In this document: positions 34,071-40,175 of the stretch, piece after piece
Layout: every line of letters starts with the position of its first letter
Numbering within the stretch: position 1 is the first letter of the stretch
Source: Candidatus Sericytochromatia bacterium
GTDB taxonomy: Bacteria > Cyanobacteriota > Sericytochromatia > UBA7694
Assembly: GCA_015272195.1 (NCBI GenBank)
Contig: JACYMC010000169.1
Coordinates: 1-40,175, forward strand
Length of the DNA stretch: 40,175 nucleotides
Direction of reading: 5' to 3'
Made by a program: the position numbers and the translations under genes
Notes under the pieces: generated by a model
Databases searched by the model: none
Told to the model about the DNA's origin: nothing
Seen by the model: the letters and a program-made list of their open reading frames with translations, nothing else

Positions 34071-34655
34071 TCAGAGCGAGGCGGGTACGGGAATCACCAC
34101 GCTCAGGGCGCTGGCCGGCACGCTGCCAGGGTTGTGGTAAGAGTGGGCCTGGTTGCCCGGAAAGGCCAGCACGTCACCGCTGCTGAGATCCCAGGGCTCG
34201 CCGGAAACGTAAAGGCGCAGCTGGCCGCTCAGCAGGTAGAGGTACTCTTTAGTACCCGGCAGGTGGGGCTGCCCGCCGAGGGTGCTGCCGGGGGCCAGCT
34301 CCATGCGGTCAATCGCCAGGCCACGCAGGGGGTCGGGCAGCAGGTGCAGAATCTGAATGCGGCCCTGCTGGCGCTGGCGGCGGGGAATATCAGCTGCGGG
34401 TATCAGGCTGCAGGCCGAGCGCGGCCGCGAGAGCAATTCTTCAACCCCCACGCCCAGCGCGCCGGCCACTTTGACCAGATTGCTGAGCGAAGGGTTGCCC
34501 TGGCCGGACTCCATGTGGGTCAGGGTGGTGCGGGGCACCCCGGCCTGCTGGGCCAGCTGCAGCTGACTCCAGTTTTTTTTCTGGCGCAGGTAGCGCAGGT
34601 TCTGGGCCAGGTAGCTGGCGGTATGATTGGGACTGTTTTCAGCGGGCTGTGACAT
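34071..34655 (-). CDS. XRE-family regulator with cupin sensor domain
   Basis: 194 aa. The N-terminal helix-turn-helix (about 13-70: NLRYLRQKKNWSQLQLAQQAGVPRTTLTHMESGQGNPSLSNLVKVAGALG) is a classic Xre/Cro domain. The C-terminal cupin (about 115-190: GTKEYLYLLSGQLRLYVSGEPWDLSSGDVLAFPGNQAHSYHN) keeps the G(x)5HxH/E-like strand pattern. Such proteins sense a small metabolite and control nearby metabolic genes. AGGAG precedes the ATG and a strong promoter with operator-like repeats lies immediately upstream, so autoregulation is likely. It is divergent from the SDR/QueA-like pair, which it probably also controls (inference). Confidence 0.93.
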   Translation of the reverse strand: MSQPAENSPNHTASYLAQNLRYLRQKKNWSQLQLAQQAGVPRTTLTHMESGQGNPSLSNLVKVAGALGVGVEELLSRPRSACSLIPAADIPRRQRQQGRIQILHLLPDPLRGLAIDRMELAPGSTLGGQPHLPGTKEYLYLLSGQLRLYVSGEPWDLSSGDVLAFPGNQAHSYHNPGSVPASALSVVIPVPASL

Positions 34656-34665
34656 GGTTTCTCCT

Positions 34666-34717
34666 GTTCAGATCTGAACCTTTGGTCATTATATGGTCAT
34701 CTTTGCCAATGATCAAA
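34666..34717 (-). promoter_or_regulatory. Consensus promoter with operator-like repeats
   Basis: On the minus strand TTGATC (34716-34711), exactly 17 bases, then a perfect TATAAT (34693-34688). The sequence TTTGGTCATT (34681-34690) is an inverted copy, with one mismatch, of AATGATCAAA (34708-34717). A second direct TGGTCAT lies at 34694-34700, eleven bases (one helix turn) from the first. The perfect palindrome GTTCAGATCTGAAC (34666-34679) sits between the predicted transcript start and the ribosome binding site. Repressor binding here would block the XRE gene. The divergent SDR promoter probably uses TATACT at 34729-34734 but lacks a good -35. Confidence 0.7.
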
Positions 34718-34790
34718 CACTCCCCGGCTATACTCTTTTTATCAAACGCAGGCCCCGACGGTCTGCACACATCAAAAGGAGAATGATTGT

Positions 34791-35492
34791 ATGAAAGACA
34801 AAATACTGATTACCGGCGGCACGTCGGGCCTGGGCAAAGCCCTGGCCCTGCAATACCTGGCCCAGGGGGCCAGGGTGGGCATTGTGGACCGCACCCAGGC
34901 TGACCTGGCCGCGCTGACTCAGGCCCACCCCGGTTTATTGACCTTTCAGGCCGATATCGGCGACAAAAACGCCATCTACCCCCTGGCCGGGGCGGTAGAA
35001 TCGCGGCTGGGCAGTCCTGACCTGCTGATCAACGCCGCCAGCACCCTGGGGCCCACGCCAATGCCGCTGCTGATGGACACCGCCTGTGAAGATCTGGCGG
35101 CCGTGCTGGAGACCAATCTGATCGGCCCCTTTCGCCTGATCAAGGCCCTGGCACCGGGCATGCTGCTGCGCGGCGCCGGCGCGGTGGTGAATATCTCCAG
35201 CGATGCGGCCATAAACGCTTACCCCGGCTGGGGGGCCTACAGTGTGTCCAAGGCCGCCCTGGACCATCTGACCCGCATTTTTGCCGCTGAGCTGGCTGAG
35301 CAGGGCCTGCACTTTCTGGCCGTGGATCCGGGCGATATGGCCACGCCGATGCATTTTGCCGCCGTGCCCGATGCCGATGCCACCCAGCTCAAAGACCCGG
35401 CGGAGGCGGCCGGGGCTTTGATCCGCCTGATTGCTGAAAGCGTGCAGGCCCATCAGGCACCCAATGTTGAACACGTCAGGAGGGCCTTATGA
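34791..35492 (+). CDS. Short-chain dehydrogenase/reductase
   Basis: 233 aa, classical SDR size. NAD(P)-binding TGGTSGLG (residues 8-15), NAAS, active-site Ser in VVNISSDAA, Tyr150 and Lys154 in YSVSK, and the PGDM tail. Asp in VDRTQ after strand 2 favours NAD(H) over NADP(H) (family rule). AAGGAG (34776-34781) lies nine bases before the start. The stop overlaps the start of the QueA-like gene (ATGA with AGGAGG inside), so the two are co-translated. It probably oxidises or reduces an alcohol/ketone linked to the QueA-like product; the substrate is unknown. Confidence 0.94.
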   Translation: MKDKILITGGTSGLGKALALQYLAQGARVGIVDRTQADLAALTQAHPGLLTFQADIGDKNAIYPLAGAVESRLGSPDLLINAASTLGPTPMPLLMDTACEDLAAVLETNLIGPFRLIKALAPGMLLRGAGAVVNISSDAAINAYPGWGAYSVSKAALDHLTRIFAAELAEQGLHFLAVDPGDMATPMHFAAVPDADATQLKDPAEAAGALIRLIAESVQAHQAPNVEHVRRAL

Positions 35493-36547
35493 ATACAGCA
35501 CGGATAAACACCCCACTTCAGACCACGTCCAGCGCCAGCCGGCGCTATGACCAGACCCGCCTGCTGGTCTTTGGCCCGCAGGGCCAGCTTGAACATACCC
35601 GGTTGCAGGGCCTGGCGCAGGTGCTGCAGCCCGGCGATCTGCTGGTGCTCAACCGCTCGGCCACCCTGCCCGGCAGCTTGCGTGGGTCGATTGCCCGCAG
35701 CGGTGCGCCGCTGGAGCTGCGCCTGGCGGCCTTTCAGGGCCCTTCAGCCCAGGATCTGCGCCACTGGCAGGCCGTCAGCTTTGGCGCCGGCGACTGGCGT
35801 CAGCCCACCGAAGCGCGCGGCCCCGCGCCTGAGATCCTGGCGGGGGATCGCCTGATCTTCTCTGAAACGCTCAGCGCTGAGGTGCTGGCAGTCGACCATC
35901 AACGCCTGCTGCAGATCCGCTTTGAGAGCCCGGATCTGCTGCCGGCGCTGTATGCCGCCGGCCAGCCGATTCAGTACGCCTACCACAGCGCCCCGCTGGC
36001 CCTCTGGGATCAGCAGACCGTGTTTGCCGGGCCGCCAATCTCGGCTGAGCCGCCCAGTGCCTCCTTTGCCCTCAACTGGCAGCTGCTGCTGCACTGGCGG
36101 GCCCAGGGCGTGCAGCTGGCCACCTTGCTGCACAGTGCGGGCCTGTCGAGCACCGGTGATGCCCAGCTCGATCAGCAGCTGCCCCTGGCGGAGTGGTACG
36201 AGCTGCCCGCGCAGACCGTGGCACAGATTGCCGCCACCCGGCAGGCGGGCCGGCGCGTTATTGCCGTGGGCACAACGGTGCTGCGGGCGCTGGAGGCTGC
36301 CGCCGCCAATACCGGCGGGCAGCTGCGGCCCGGTGCGGATCTTGCCTGGCTCAAAATTCAGCCCGGCCACCGCTTTGCCGTGGTCAATGCCCTGCTGACG
36401 GGCATGCATGAGCCGGGCTCCAGCCACCTGCAGATTCTCGACAGCCTCTGCCCGCTGGCCCAGATTCAGCAGGGCTACCGCGAGGCCGCCGCGCGGGGCT
36501 ATCTGGGCCATGAATACGGCGACCTGTCGTTTTTAAGCTGCGCTTAA
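35489..36547 (+). CDS. QueA-like paralogue
   Basis: 352 aa. The N-terminal half follows QueA (YDQTRLLVFGPQGQLEHTRLQGLAQVLQPGDLLVLNRSATLPGSLRG). The C-terminal half follows the QueA-like subgroup I recall from actinobacteria: VIAVGTTVLRALEAA, VVNALLTGMHEPGSSHLQIL, GYLGHEYGDLSFL. Canonical QueA has PTAGLHF and LHVGxGTF; here these read PPSASFALNW and LHSAGLSSTG. Genuine QueA makes epoxyqueuosine on tRNA from preQ1 and SAM. This variant probably transfers or isomerises a ribosyl group on another acceptor, but no function is established that I know. It is coupled to an SDR gene and near a cupin-XRE regulator. The end overlaps the convergent MDR gene by four bases (TTAA). Confidence 0.85.
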   Translation: MNTARINTPLQTTSSASRRYDQTRLLVFGPQGQLEHTRLQGLAQVLQPGDLLVLNRSATLPGSLRGSIARSGAPLELRLAAFQGPSAQDLRHWQAVSFGAGDWRQPTEARGPAPEILAGDRLIFSETLSAEVLAVDHQRLLQIRFESPDLLPALYAAGQPIQYAYHSAPLALWDQQTVFAGPPISAEPPSASFALNWQLLLHWRAQGVQLATLLHSAGLSSTGDAQLDQQLPLAEWYELPAQTVAQIAATRQAGRRVIAVGTTVLRALEAAAANTGGQLRPGADLAWLKIQPGHRFAVVNALLTGMHEPGSSHLQILDSLCPLAQIQQGYREAAARGYLGHEYGDLSFLSCA

Positions 36548-37590
36548 GCCTGTGTCCGGGCAACCTGCCGGGCAGGCAGCGAATCGCAGCCTTGCCCAGC
36601 GGCCACGGGCATGATCAGGGCCACATTGCCTTTTTTGTGGCCCTGATCCACATAGGCGTGGGCCTGCTGAACGTCGGCCAGCGGGTAGCAGCGGTCCATC
36701 ACCGGCTGCAGCAGACCCTGAGCCAGCAAGGCCTGGATCTGATCCAGATCGGCCTGCTTCTGGGCCGGGCTGCGCAGGCCCGTGGCCACAAAGCGGGCGC
36801 GCTGCGTGCCCCGGTAGCGGCTCCAGAGCTGCTGCCAGAGAATATCTGCGTTCAGCACGGTACTGAAATACTGGCCGGCGGGCTTTAAGGCCCGGCGCGC
36901 ACTGCCAAAATCACTTTGGCCCACGGCATCAAAGATCAGGTCATAACGCTCTGGCGCTTCGCGAAAATCTGTCTGCCGGTAATCCAGCACCCGATCGGCG
37001 CCGAGGGCCTGCACCCAGTCATGGTTGGCCGCGCTGCAGACGGCGGTGACCCGTGCGCCAATCTGTTTGGCCAGCTGAACAGCATAAGAGCCCACCGAGC
37101 CCGAAGCCCCGATGATCAGCACCTGCTGACCGGCCTGTAGCTGGGCTTCATCGGTCAAAAAGGGCAGGGCCGTCAGGGCCCCCGAAGCGCTGACGGCGGC
37201 CTCGGCCATGCTGAGGCGCTCAGGCTTCAGGGCCAGCACGGCATCTGCGGGCAGCACCAGGTATTCACTGTGGGCCCCAAAGCCTTCGGCCGTCGGCCCA
37301 AAGACCTGATCACCCGGTTTAAAGCGGGTGACACCGGCCCCCACGGCCACCACCACGCCGGCAAATTCAGAGCCCAGCACGGTGCGTTTGGGTTGCCTGA
37401 GCCCGGTAAAGAGGCGGGCACTCCAGACCCGGCCCTGGCGAAAAATACTGTCGGTGGCGCAAATGCTGGAGGCATGCACCTGGATCAGGATCTGCTGTGG
37501 GCCCGGTTCGGGCCGGGGCACGCTTTCAAGGCTTAAGACGCCAGGCGCGCCATATTTTGTATAAATCACGCTTTTCATCTGGTTTTTCAT
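36544..37590 (-). CDS. Zinc-independent MDR oxidoreductase
   Basis: 348 aa, medium-chain dehydrogenase/reductase (quinone oxidoreductase-like). Start VIYTKYGAPGVLSLESVPRPEPGPQQILIQVHASSICATDS; the catalytic-zinc Cys-His pattern of alcohol dehydrogenases is incomplete and the lobe of four structural-zinc cysteines is absent, so a zinc-free reductase is likely. The cofactor fold reads LIIGASGSVGSYAVQLAKQIGARVTAVCSA. It probably reduces an enone or quinone with NADPH. GAGGAG seven bases before ATG 37590 supports this start. It is divergent from an AraC/GyrI regulator and converges on the QueA-like gene. It may detoxify or use a substrate of the same local regulon (inference). Confidence 0.93.
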   Translation of the reverse strand: MKNQMKSVIYTKYGAPGVLSLESVPRPEPGPQQILIQVHASSICATDSIFRQGRVWSARLFTGLRQPKRTVLGSEFAGVVVAVGAGVTRFKPGDQVFGPTAEGFGAHSEYLVLPADAVLALKPERLSMAEAAVSASGALTALPFLTDEAQLQAGQQVLIIGASGSVGSYAVQLAKQIGARVTAVCSAANHDWVQALGADRVLDYRQTDFREAPERYDLIFDAVGQSDFGSARRALKPAGQYFSTVLNADILWQQLWSRYRGTQRARFVATGLRSPAQKQADLDQIQALLAQGLLQPVMDRCYPLADVQQAHAYVDQGHKKGNVALIMPVAAGQGCDSLPARQVARTQA

Positions 37591-37720
37591 ATCTTATCTC
37601 CTCTTTTTGACTGCATTGACCTGCAGGTGATGTGCTTGTTTTTATGGTAAAATAACAGCCGCCCGGCGCGCTTGATAATTTGTGCGGACCTGGCGCACAC
37701 GATGCCACAGGAGGGGGCCG

Positions 37721-38614
37721 ATGCTGCAGGAACAAATGACCATGCTGCAAAAGCTGGTCAATCAGATTGAAAGCGATCTGGCCGCCCCGATTGACAGCGT
37801 CTCGCTGGCGGCCTCGGTGCACTTGTCGCACTGGCATTTTCAGCGCCTGTTCAAATCCTGGGTCGGCGATACCCTCGGCGGCTACCTGCGGGGCCGGCGG
37901 CTGACCCGTGCGGCAGAGTCGCTGCTCAACACAGAGCAGGGCATTCTGGATATCGCCCTGGCGGTGGGCTTTCAGTCCCATGAGGCCTTTACCCGTTCCT
38001 TTAAGGCTTATTTTGGCTGCACGCCCCGCGCGTTCAGGGAGCGCCGACCGGCGGTGCGGCTCAAAGACAAACCCCTGCTGAAGCCTGAGCTGATGCATCA
38101 CCTGGCCCTCGAAATGCGCCGGGAGCCTGAAATCATCCAGCGCCCGGCCCTGGATCTGATTGGCCTGAGCTGCCCGATTCCCTCCCCCTTTACCCATCCT
38201 GAGAGCCACTGCGACACCATGTACCCGCTCTGGATGGAGCTGCTGGCGCGGCAGGAGGAGATTCCGCACCGCTGGCACGACACCTATCTGGGCATGAGCC
38301 GCAGCCCTTCGGGAGACTTTACCGAGTCGCGCCTGTTTTTTCTGGCCGCGATACCCGTCAGCGCGGTCAGCACCGTGCCCGAGGGCATGGTGCATTACCA
38401 TCTGCCAGCCCAGTGCGTGGCGGCCTTTGATGTGGCGGTGGTCGATAACGACACGGTGTCCAAAACCATGGACTATATTTATGGTTACTGGCTGCCCAAC
38501 GCGCCCTATGTGCGCGACAGCGGGCATGATTATGAGTTTTTTCAGGATGTGCAGGGCTTTCAGGCCGAAAAGCTCAGCTCACGCTACGTGCTGCCGGTGC
38601 TGCCCAGGCCCTGA
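37721..38614 (+). CDS. AraC-family regulator with GyrI-like domain
   Basis: 297 aa from ATG 37721, with AGGAGG at 37708-37713. A GTG 13 codons upstream is open but not preceded by a binding site. An N-terminal AraC/XylS two-helix-turn-helix domain (about 8-105: SLAASVHLSHWHFQRLFKSWVGDTLGGYLRGRRLTRAAESLL, IALAVGFQSHEAFTRSFKAYFGCTPRAFR) is followed by a GyrI-like small-molecule-binding domain (about 135-297) ending RYVLPVLPRP. This order (DNA-binding first) is that of Rob/TipAL-type regulators that sense drugs or metabolites. It is divergent from the MDR oxidoreductase and probably controls it. The intergenic region holds the palindrome ACCTGCAGGT (37619-37628). Confidence 0.93.
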   Translation: MLQEQMTMLQKLVNQIESDLAAPIDSVSLAASVHLSHWHFQRLFKSWVGDTLGGYLRGRRLTRAAESLLNTEQGILDIALAVGFQSHEAFTRSFKAYFGCTPRAFRERRPAVRLKDKPLLKPELMHHLALEMRREPEIIQRPALDLIGLSCPIPSPFTHPESHCDTMYPLWMELLARQEEIPHRWHDTYLGMSRSPSGDFTESRLFFLAAIPVSAVSTVPEGMVHYHLPAQCVAAFDVAVVDNDTVSKTMDYIYGYWLPNAPYVRDSGHDYEFFQDVQGFQAEKLSSRYVLPVLPRP

Positions 38615-38641
38615 GTCAAAAAACGTCTGGTGAGGTAAGCG

Positions 38642-38998
38642 ATGATTCACAAAAGATCGCAGATAAAGGATACAATCCCAACCTGGCATCAAGAAGCATT
38701 GGCGCAAGGCATCGATTATATCGTGCTGATCTATGAAAAAGCCGAAGGCTTTGCTTTTTGCCCGAGTCGTCTGGATACACCGTTCAGAGTGGGGGGTGAC
38801 TATGACGGCAACTTTATCACCACGGCAGAGGGTGCGCTGGATTATTATGAGCGCTTTTTTCATAAGGCCTTCATCGGCCGCATTCAATGGTTTATTCCGT
38901 ATCTGCACAAAGTGCATGCGGCTGAAGACTTCTCGCTCCAGGACCTCAAACTGAAGGAGCGCAAGCTGAGGGTGATCAAGGGAAGGTGGCCCTGGTAA
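38642..38998 (+). CDS. Small protein of unknown function
   Basis: 118 aa with GAGG before ATG 38642; no family recognised. It looks like a small mixed alpha/beta cytosolic domain: IDYIVLIYEKAEGFAFCPSRLDTPFRVGGDYDGNFITTAEGALDYYERFFHKAF. Rich in aromatic residues, with no signal peptide. It lies 27 bases after the AraC/GyrI regulator on the same strand, so co-transcription is possible. It points toward the end of the broken AraC-like gene. Confidence 0.65.
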   Translation: MIHKRSQIKDTIPTWHQEALAQGIDYIVLIYEKAEGFAFCPSRLDTPFRVGGDYDGNFITTAEGALDYYERFFHKAFIGRIQWFIPYLHKVHAAEDFSLQDLKLKERKLRVIKGRWPW

Positions 38999-39032
38999 GC
39001 GCCGCCTGTCTGCCCTCAAACACAACCCGGTA

Positions 39033-39789
39033 TCAGGGCGCCTGCACGGGCACCCAGATGCCAAAGCCGCCGTGGCCGTTGCTTTCAAAGGCCGGGGGGT
39101 AGACCTCCAGCATGGGGGCCTTCGACGGCTGTGAGCCCGGCCTCCGACAGGCCCGTGCGCCAGATGCTGGCGATCACGGCCCGGATTTCAGACACCGGAC
39201 CGGCGTGTTCAAACATGGCATAGGTCTGGGCAGGCAGGCGCAGCGCCACCAGTCCAAAAGGCAGGCTGCCCCCCGCCGGGGCCTCGGTGGCTGTCAGGTA
39301 GTCAAAGTGATCGTCGGCGTCAAAGTTGTAGCAAACCCCGTAAGCGGTGGGGTCTTGAACGCCTTCCAGCCCCTCTAACCAAGGGCGAAAGCGCTGCCAC
39401 TGGTCAGGAATGCCCAGCGGGGCCGCACAGGGGTAGCGTGAGACCAGGCCGGCCAGCAGCATTTCAGGACGGAATTCAATGCGGGGCGGCTTTAAGGCCA
39501 CCGGGGTGTCGGTATCGTTCATAAAAAAAGCCTCCGTGAGTTGAAGATCAGCCAGACTGCCCCGCTGACGCACCTGCTCCGGGGTCAGCTGAAAGCAATC
39601 CTTAAACGCCCGCGAAAAAGCCTCATGAGAGTGATAGCCATGATCCAGCGCCACGCTGAGAATATCTTCTGCCCCGGCAGCCAGGCATTTGGCGGCTTCA
39701 CTCAGCCGCCGCCGCCGCACAAACTGCATCAGGGGCAAGCCACTGAGGGCCGCAAAGGCCCGCGTCAGATGAAAAGACGACACCCCTGA
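39033..39789 (-). pseudogene. AraC/GyrI-type regulator, truncated and frameshifted
   Basis: The surviving frame begins SGVSSFHLTRAFAALSGLPLMQF, which is the middle of an AraC DNA-binding domain. The preceding helix is absent and a TGA at 39790-39792 with unrelated AT-rich DNA stands in its place. The frame continues through the second helix-turn-helix (ILSVALDHGYHSHEAFSRAFKDCF) and a GyrI-like domain to about GLTAVEGP. There a run of five G (39114-39118, C5 on the coding strand) shifts the frame. Removing one base restores PMLEVYPPAFESNGHGG and FGIWVPVQAP-stop, ending at 39033. The as-read frame would end wrongly at 39085. Loss of the start and first helix makes it non-functional. It is a relative of the intact AraC/GyrI regulator at 37721. 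Confidence 0.85.
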
Positions 39790-39846
39790 TCAGCGACAAT
39801 TAAAAATACCATACTTAAAATTTGACTGAATAAAAATATGTTCATA

Positions 39847-39871
39847 GCTCAGCAAATTAAATTTGCTGAGC
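39847..39871. repeat. Perfect 25-base palindrome
   Basis: GCTCAGCAAATT, a single central A, then AATTTGCTGAGC: 12-bp perfect arms. It lies in the AT-rich stretch between the truncated AraC gene and the IS3 end. It could be a hairpin, an operator or an element end. The bases around it (39790-39975) contain no recognisable gene. Confidence 0.7.
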
Positions 39872-39878
39872 GTTATAA

Positions 39879-39908
39879 AAGCGCCTGATTTCTTTTCCTC
39901 AGGCGCTT
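39879..39908. terminator. Rho-independent terminator, usable both ways
   Basis: AAGCGCCTGA (39879-39888) and TCAGGCGCTT (39899-39908) form a perfect 10-bp stem with a 10-base loop. T-rich sequence flanks both sides (TTTCTTG downstream on plus, TTTTATAA downstream on minus). The gene it once served is not visible; it may belong to imported DNA. Confidence 0.72.
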
Positions 39909-39975
39909 TCTTGTGCCTTACTTTGTTGGAGAACTTGCAAAATAACTTTCTACGTCTATGCTTGCGGCAAAGTCC

Positions 39976-40175
39976 TGATTATAGTGCTCCCCAGTGTCAA
40001 GACAGCAAATCATGCAACTTTAACTCCCTGGTCTGAAGGCTCTGCAAAGTACACTTGATCTGGGGTCAAATTGTTTAATGCCTGGTGGTACCTCCTCTGA
40101 TTGTAAAACGCCACATAACGCTTCACACCTGCTTTTAAAGCCAATACATGCTCGTATTGCTTCAAGTAAATATCC
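39976..40175 (-). mobile_element. IS3-family element, 3' end, runs off window
   Basis: The transposase 3' end is inside the window. A candidate terminal inverted repeat starts at 39976 with TGATTATAGTGCTCCCCAG, continuing to about 40004 as TGTCAAGACA, 6 bases before the transposase stop. Beginning with TG and rich in G/C pairs fits IS3-family ends, but the other end lies outside, so the boundary is a guess. Confidence 0.6.
40010..40175 (-). CDS. IS3-family transposase, C-terminal fragment
   Basis: 54 codons plus the stop TGA (40010-40012), open at the window edge. The translated text contains DIYLKQYEHVLALKAG, RYVAFYNQRRYHQAL and NNLTPDQVYF, the classic C-terminus of the rve (DDE integrase) domain of IS3-family OrfB: LKxYE...YxxFYNxxRxHQaLxxxTPxxVY. 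The catalytic DDE residues lie upstream, beyond the window. It points toward the truncated AraC gene. Confidence 0.9.
   Translation of the reverse strand, partial: DIYLKQYEHVLALKAGVKRYVAFYNQRRYHQALNNLTPDQVYFAEPSDQGVKVA

Noticed and set aside
39793-39975. Minus-strand open frame of about 60 codons between the IS end and the broken AraC gene
   Set aside because: It has no start codon, is Lys-rich and runs through two strong hairpins; not a credible protein.

Overview
The window is 40 kb of a bacterial chromosome, moderately GC-rich in the main genes and visibly AT-richer at about 3.2-5.9 kb and 39.8-40.2 kb. Genes are closely packed, and many neighbours are joined by ATGA stop/start overlaps. 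Lipoprotein and Sec signals are frequent. The taxon is uncertain. The DUF3326 protein (5863-6894) belongs to a family I know mainly from cyanobacteria and plants. In contrast, the prolyl-tRNA synthetase is the short archaeal/eukaryotic-like form, and several large multidomain proteins have unusual architectures. Together these suggest a non-photosynthetic relative of cyanobacteria (Sericytochromatia/Melainabacteria/Blackallbacteria-like), but this is only an inference.

Layout. 0.2-3.2 kb: a HEAT-repeat protein coupled to an M48-like protein that has lost zinc ligands. 3.5-5.7 kb: two convergent genes for secreted proteins of unknown function; the second is cut by an in-frame TAG. 5.9-8.9 kb: DUF3326, a divergent MotA-like membrane protein, and tsaD coupled to it. 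9.0-11.9 kb: a soluble PAS histidine kinase with a degenerate receiver, then an orphan PhnD-type binding lipoprotein. 11.9-16.3 kb: proS and a lipoprotein joining a beta-helix to an FKBP domain. 16.3-17.1 kb: gloB. 17.1-23.8 kb: a five-gene minus-strand operon (large two-propeller/cNMP-like protein, ABC ATPase, ABC-2 permease, LOG-family protein, PfkB kinase). 23.9-26.8 kb: a glycosyltransferase-like/methyltransferase fusion coupled to an M19 dipeptidase. 26.9-28.9 kb: three small envelope or unknown genes. 29.2-34.1 kb: polA, a zinc-ribbon Nudix hydrolase and an NAD(P)-binding two-domain protein.

34.1-39.8 kb looks like an accessory metabolic and regulatory cluster: a cupin-XRE regulator with an operator-like promoter, SDR, a QueA-like paralogue, a zinc-independent MDR oxidoreductase, an AraC/GyrI regulator, a small unknown gene and a second AraC/GyrI gene. 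That last gene is broken twice: its first helix-turn-helix is missing and it carries a +1 frameshift in a G5/C5 run. Beyond the break are strong hairpins and the 3' end of an IS3-family transposase that runs off the window.

No rRNA, tRNA or CRISPR array was recognised. The most notable items are the sensor-ABC-LOG-PfkB operon, the beta-helix/FKBP fusion, the pseudo-M48/HEAT pair, the QueA-like cluster with its promoter/operator, the leaderless-looking kinase promoter, and the two broken genes.
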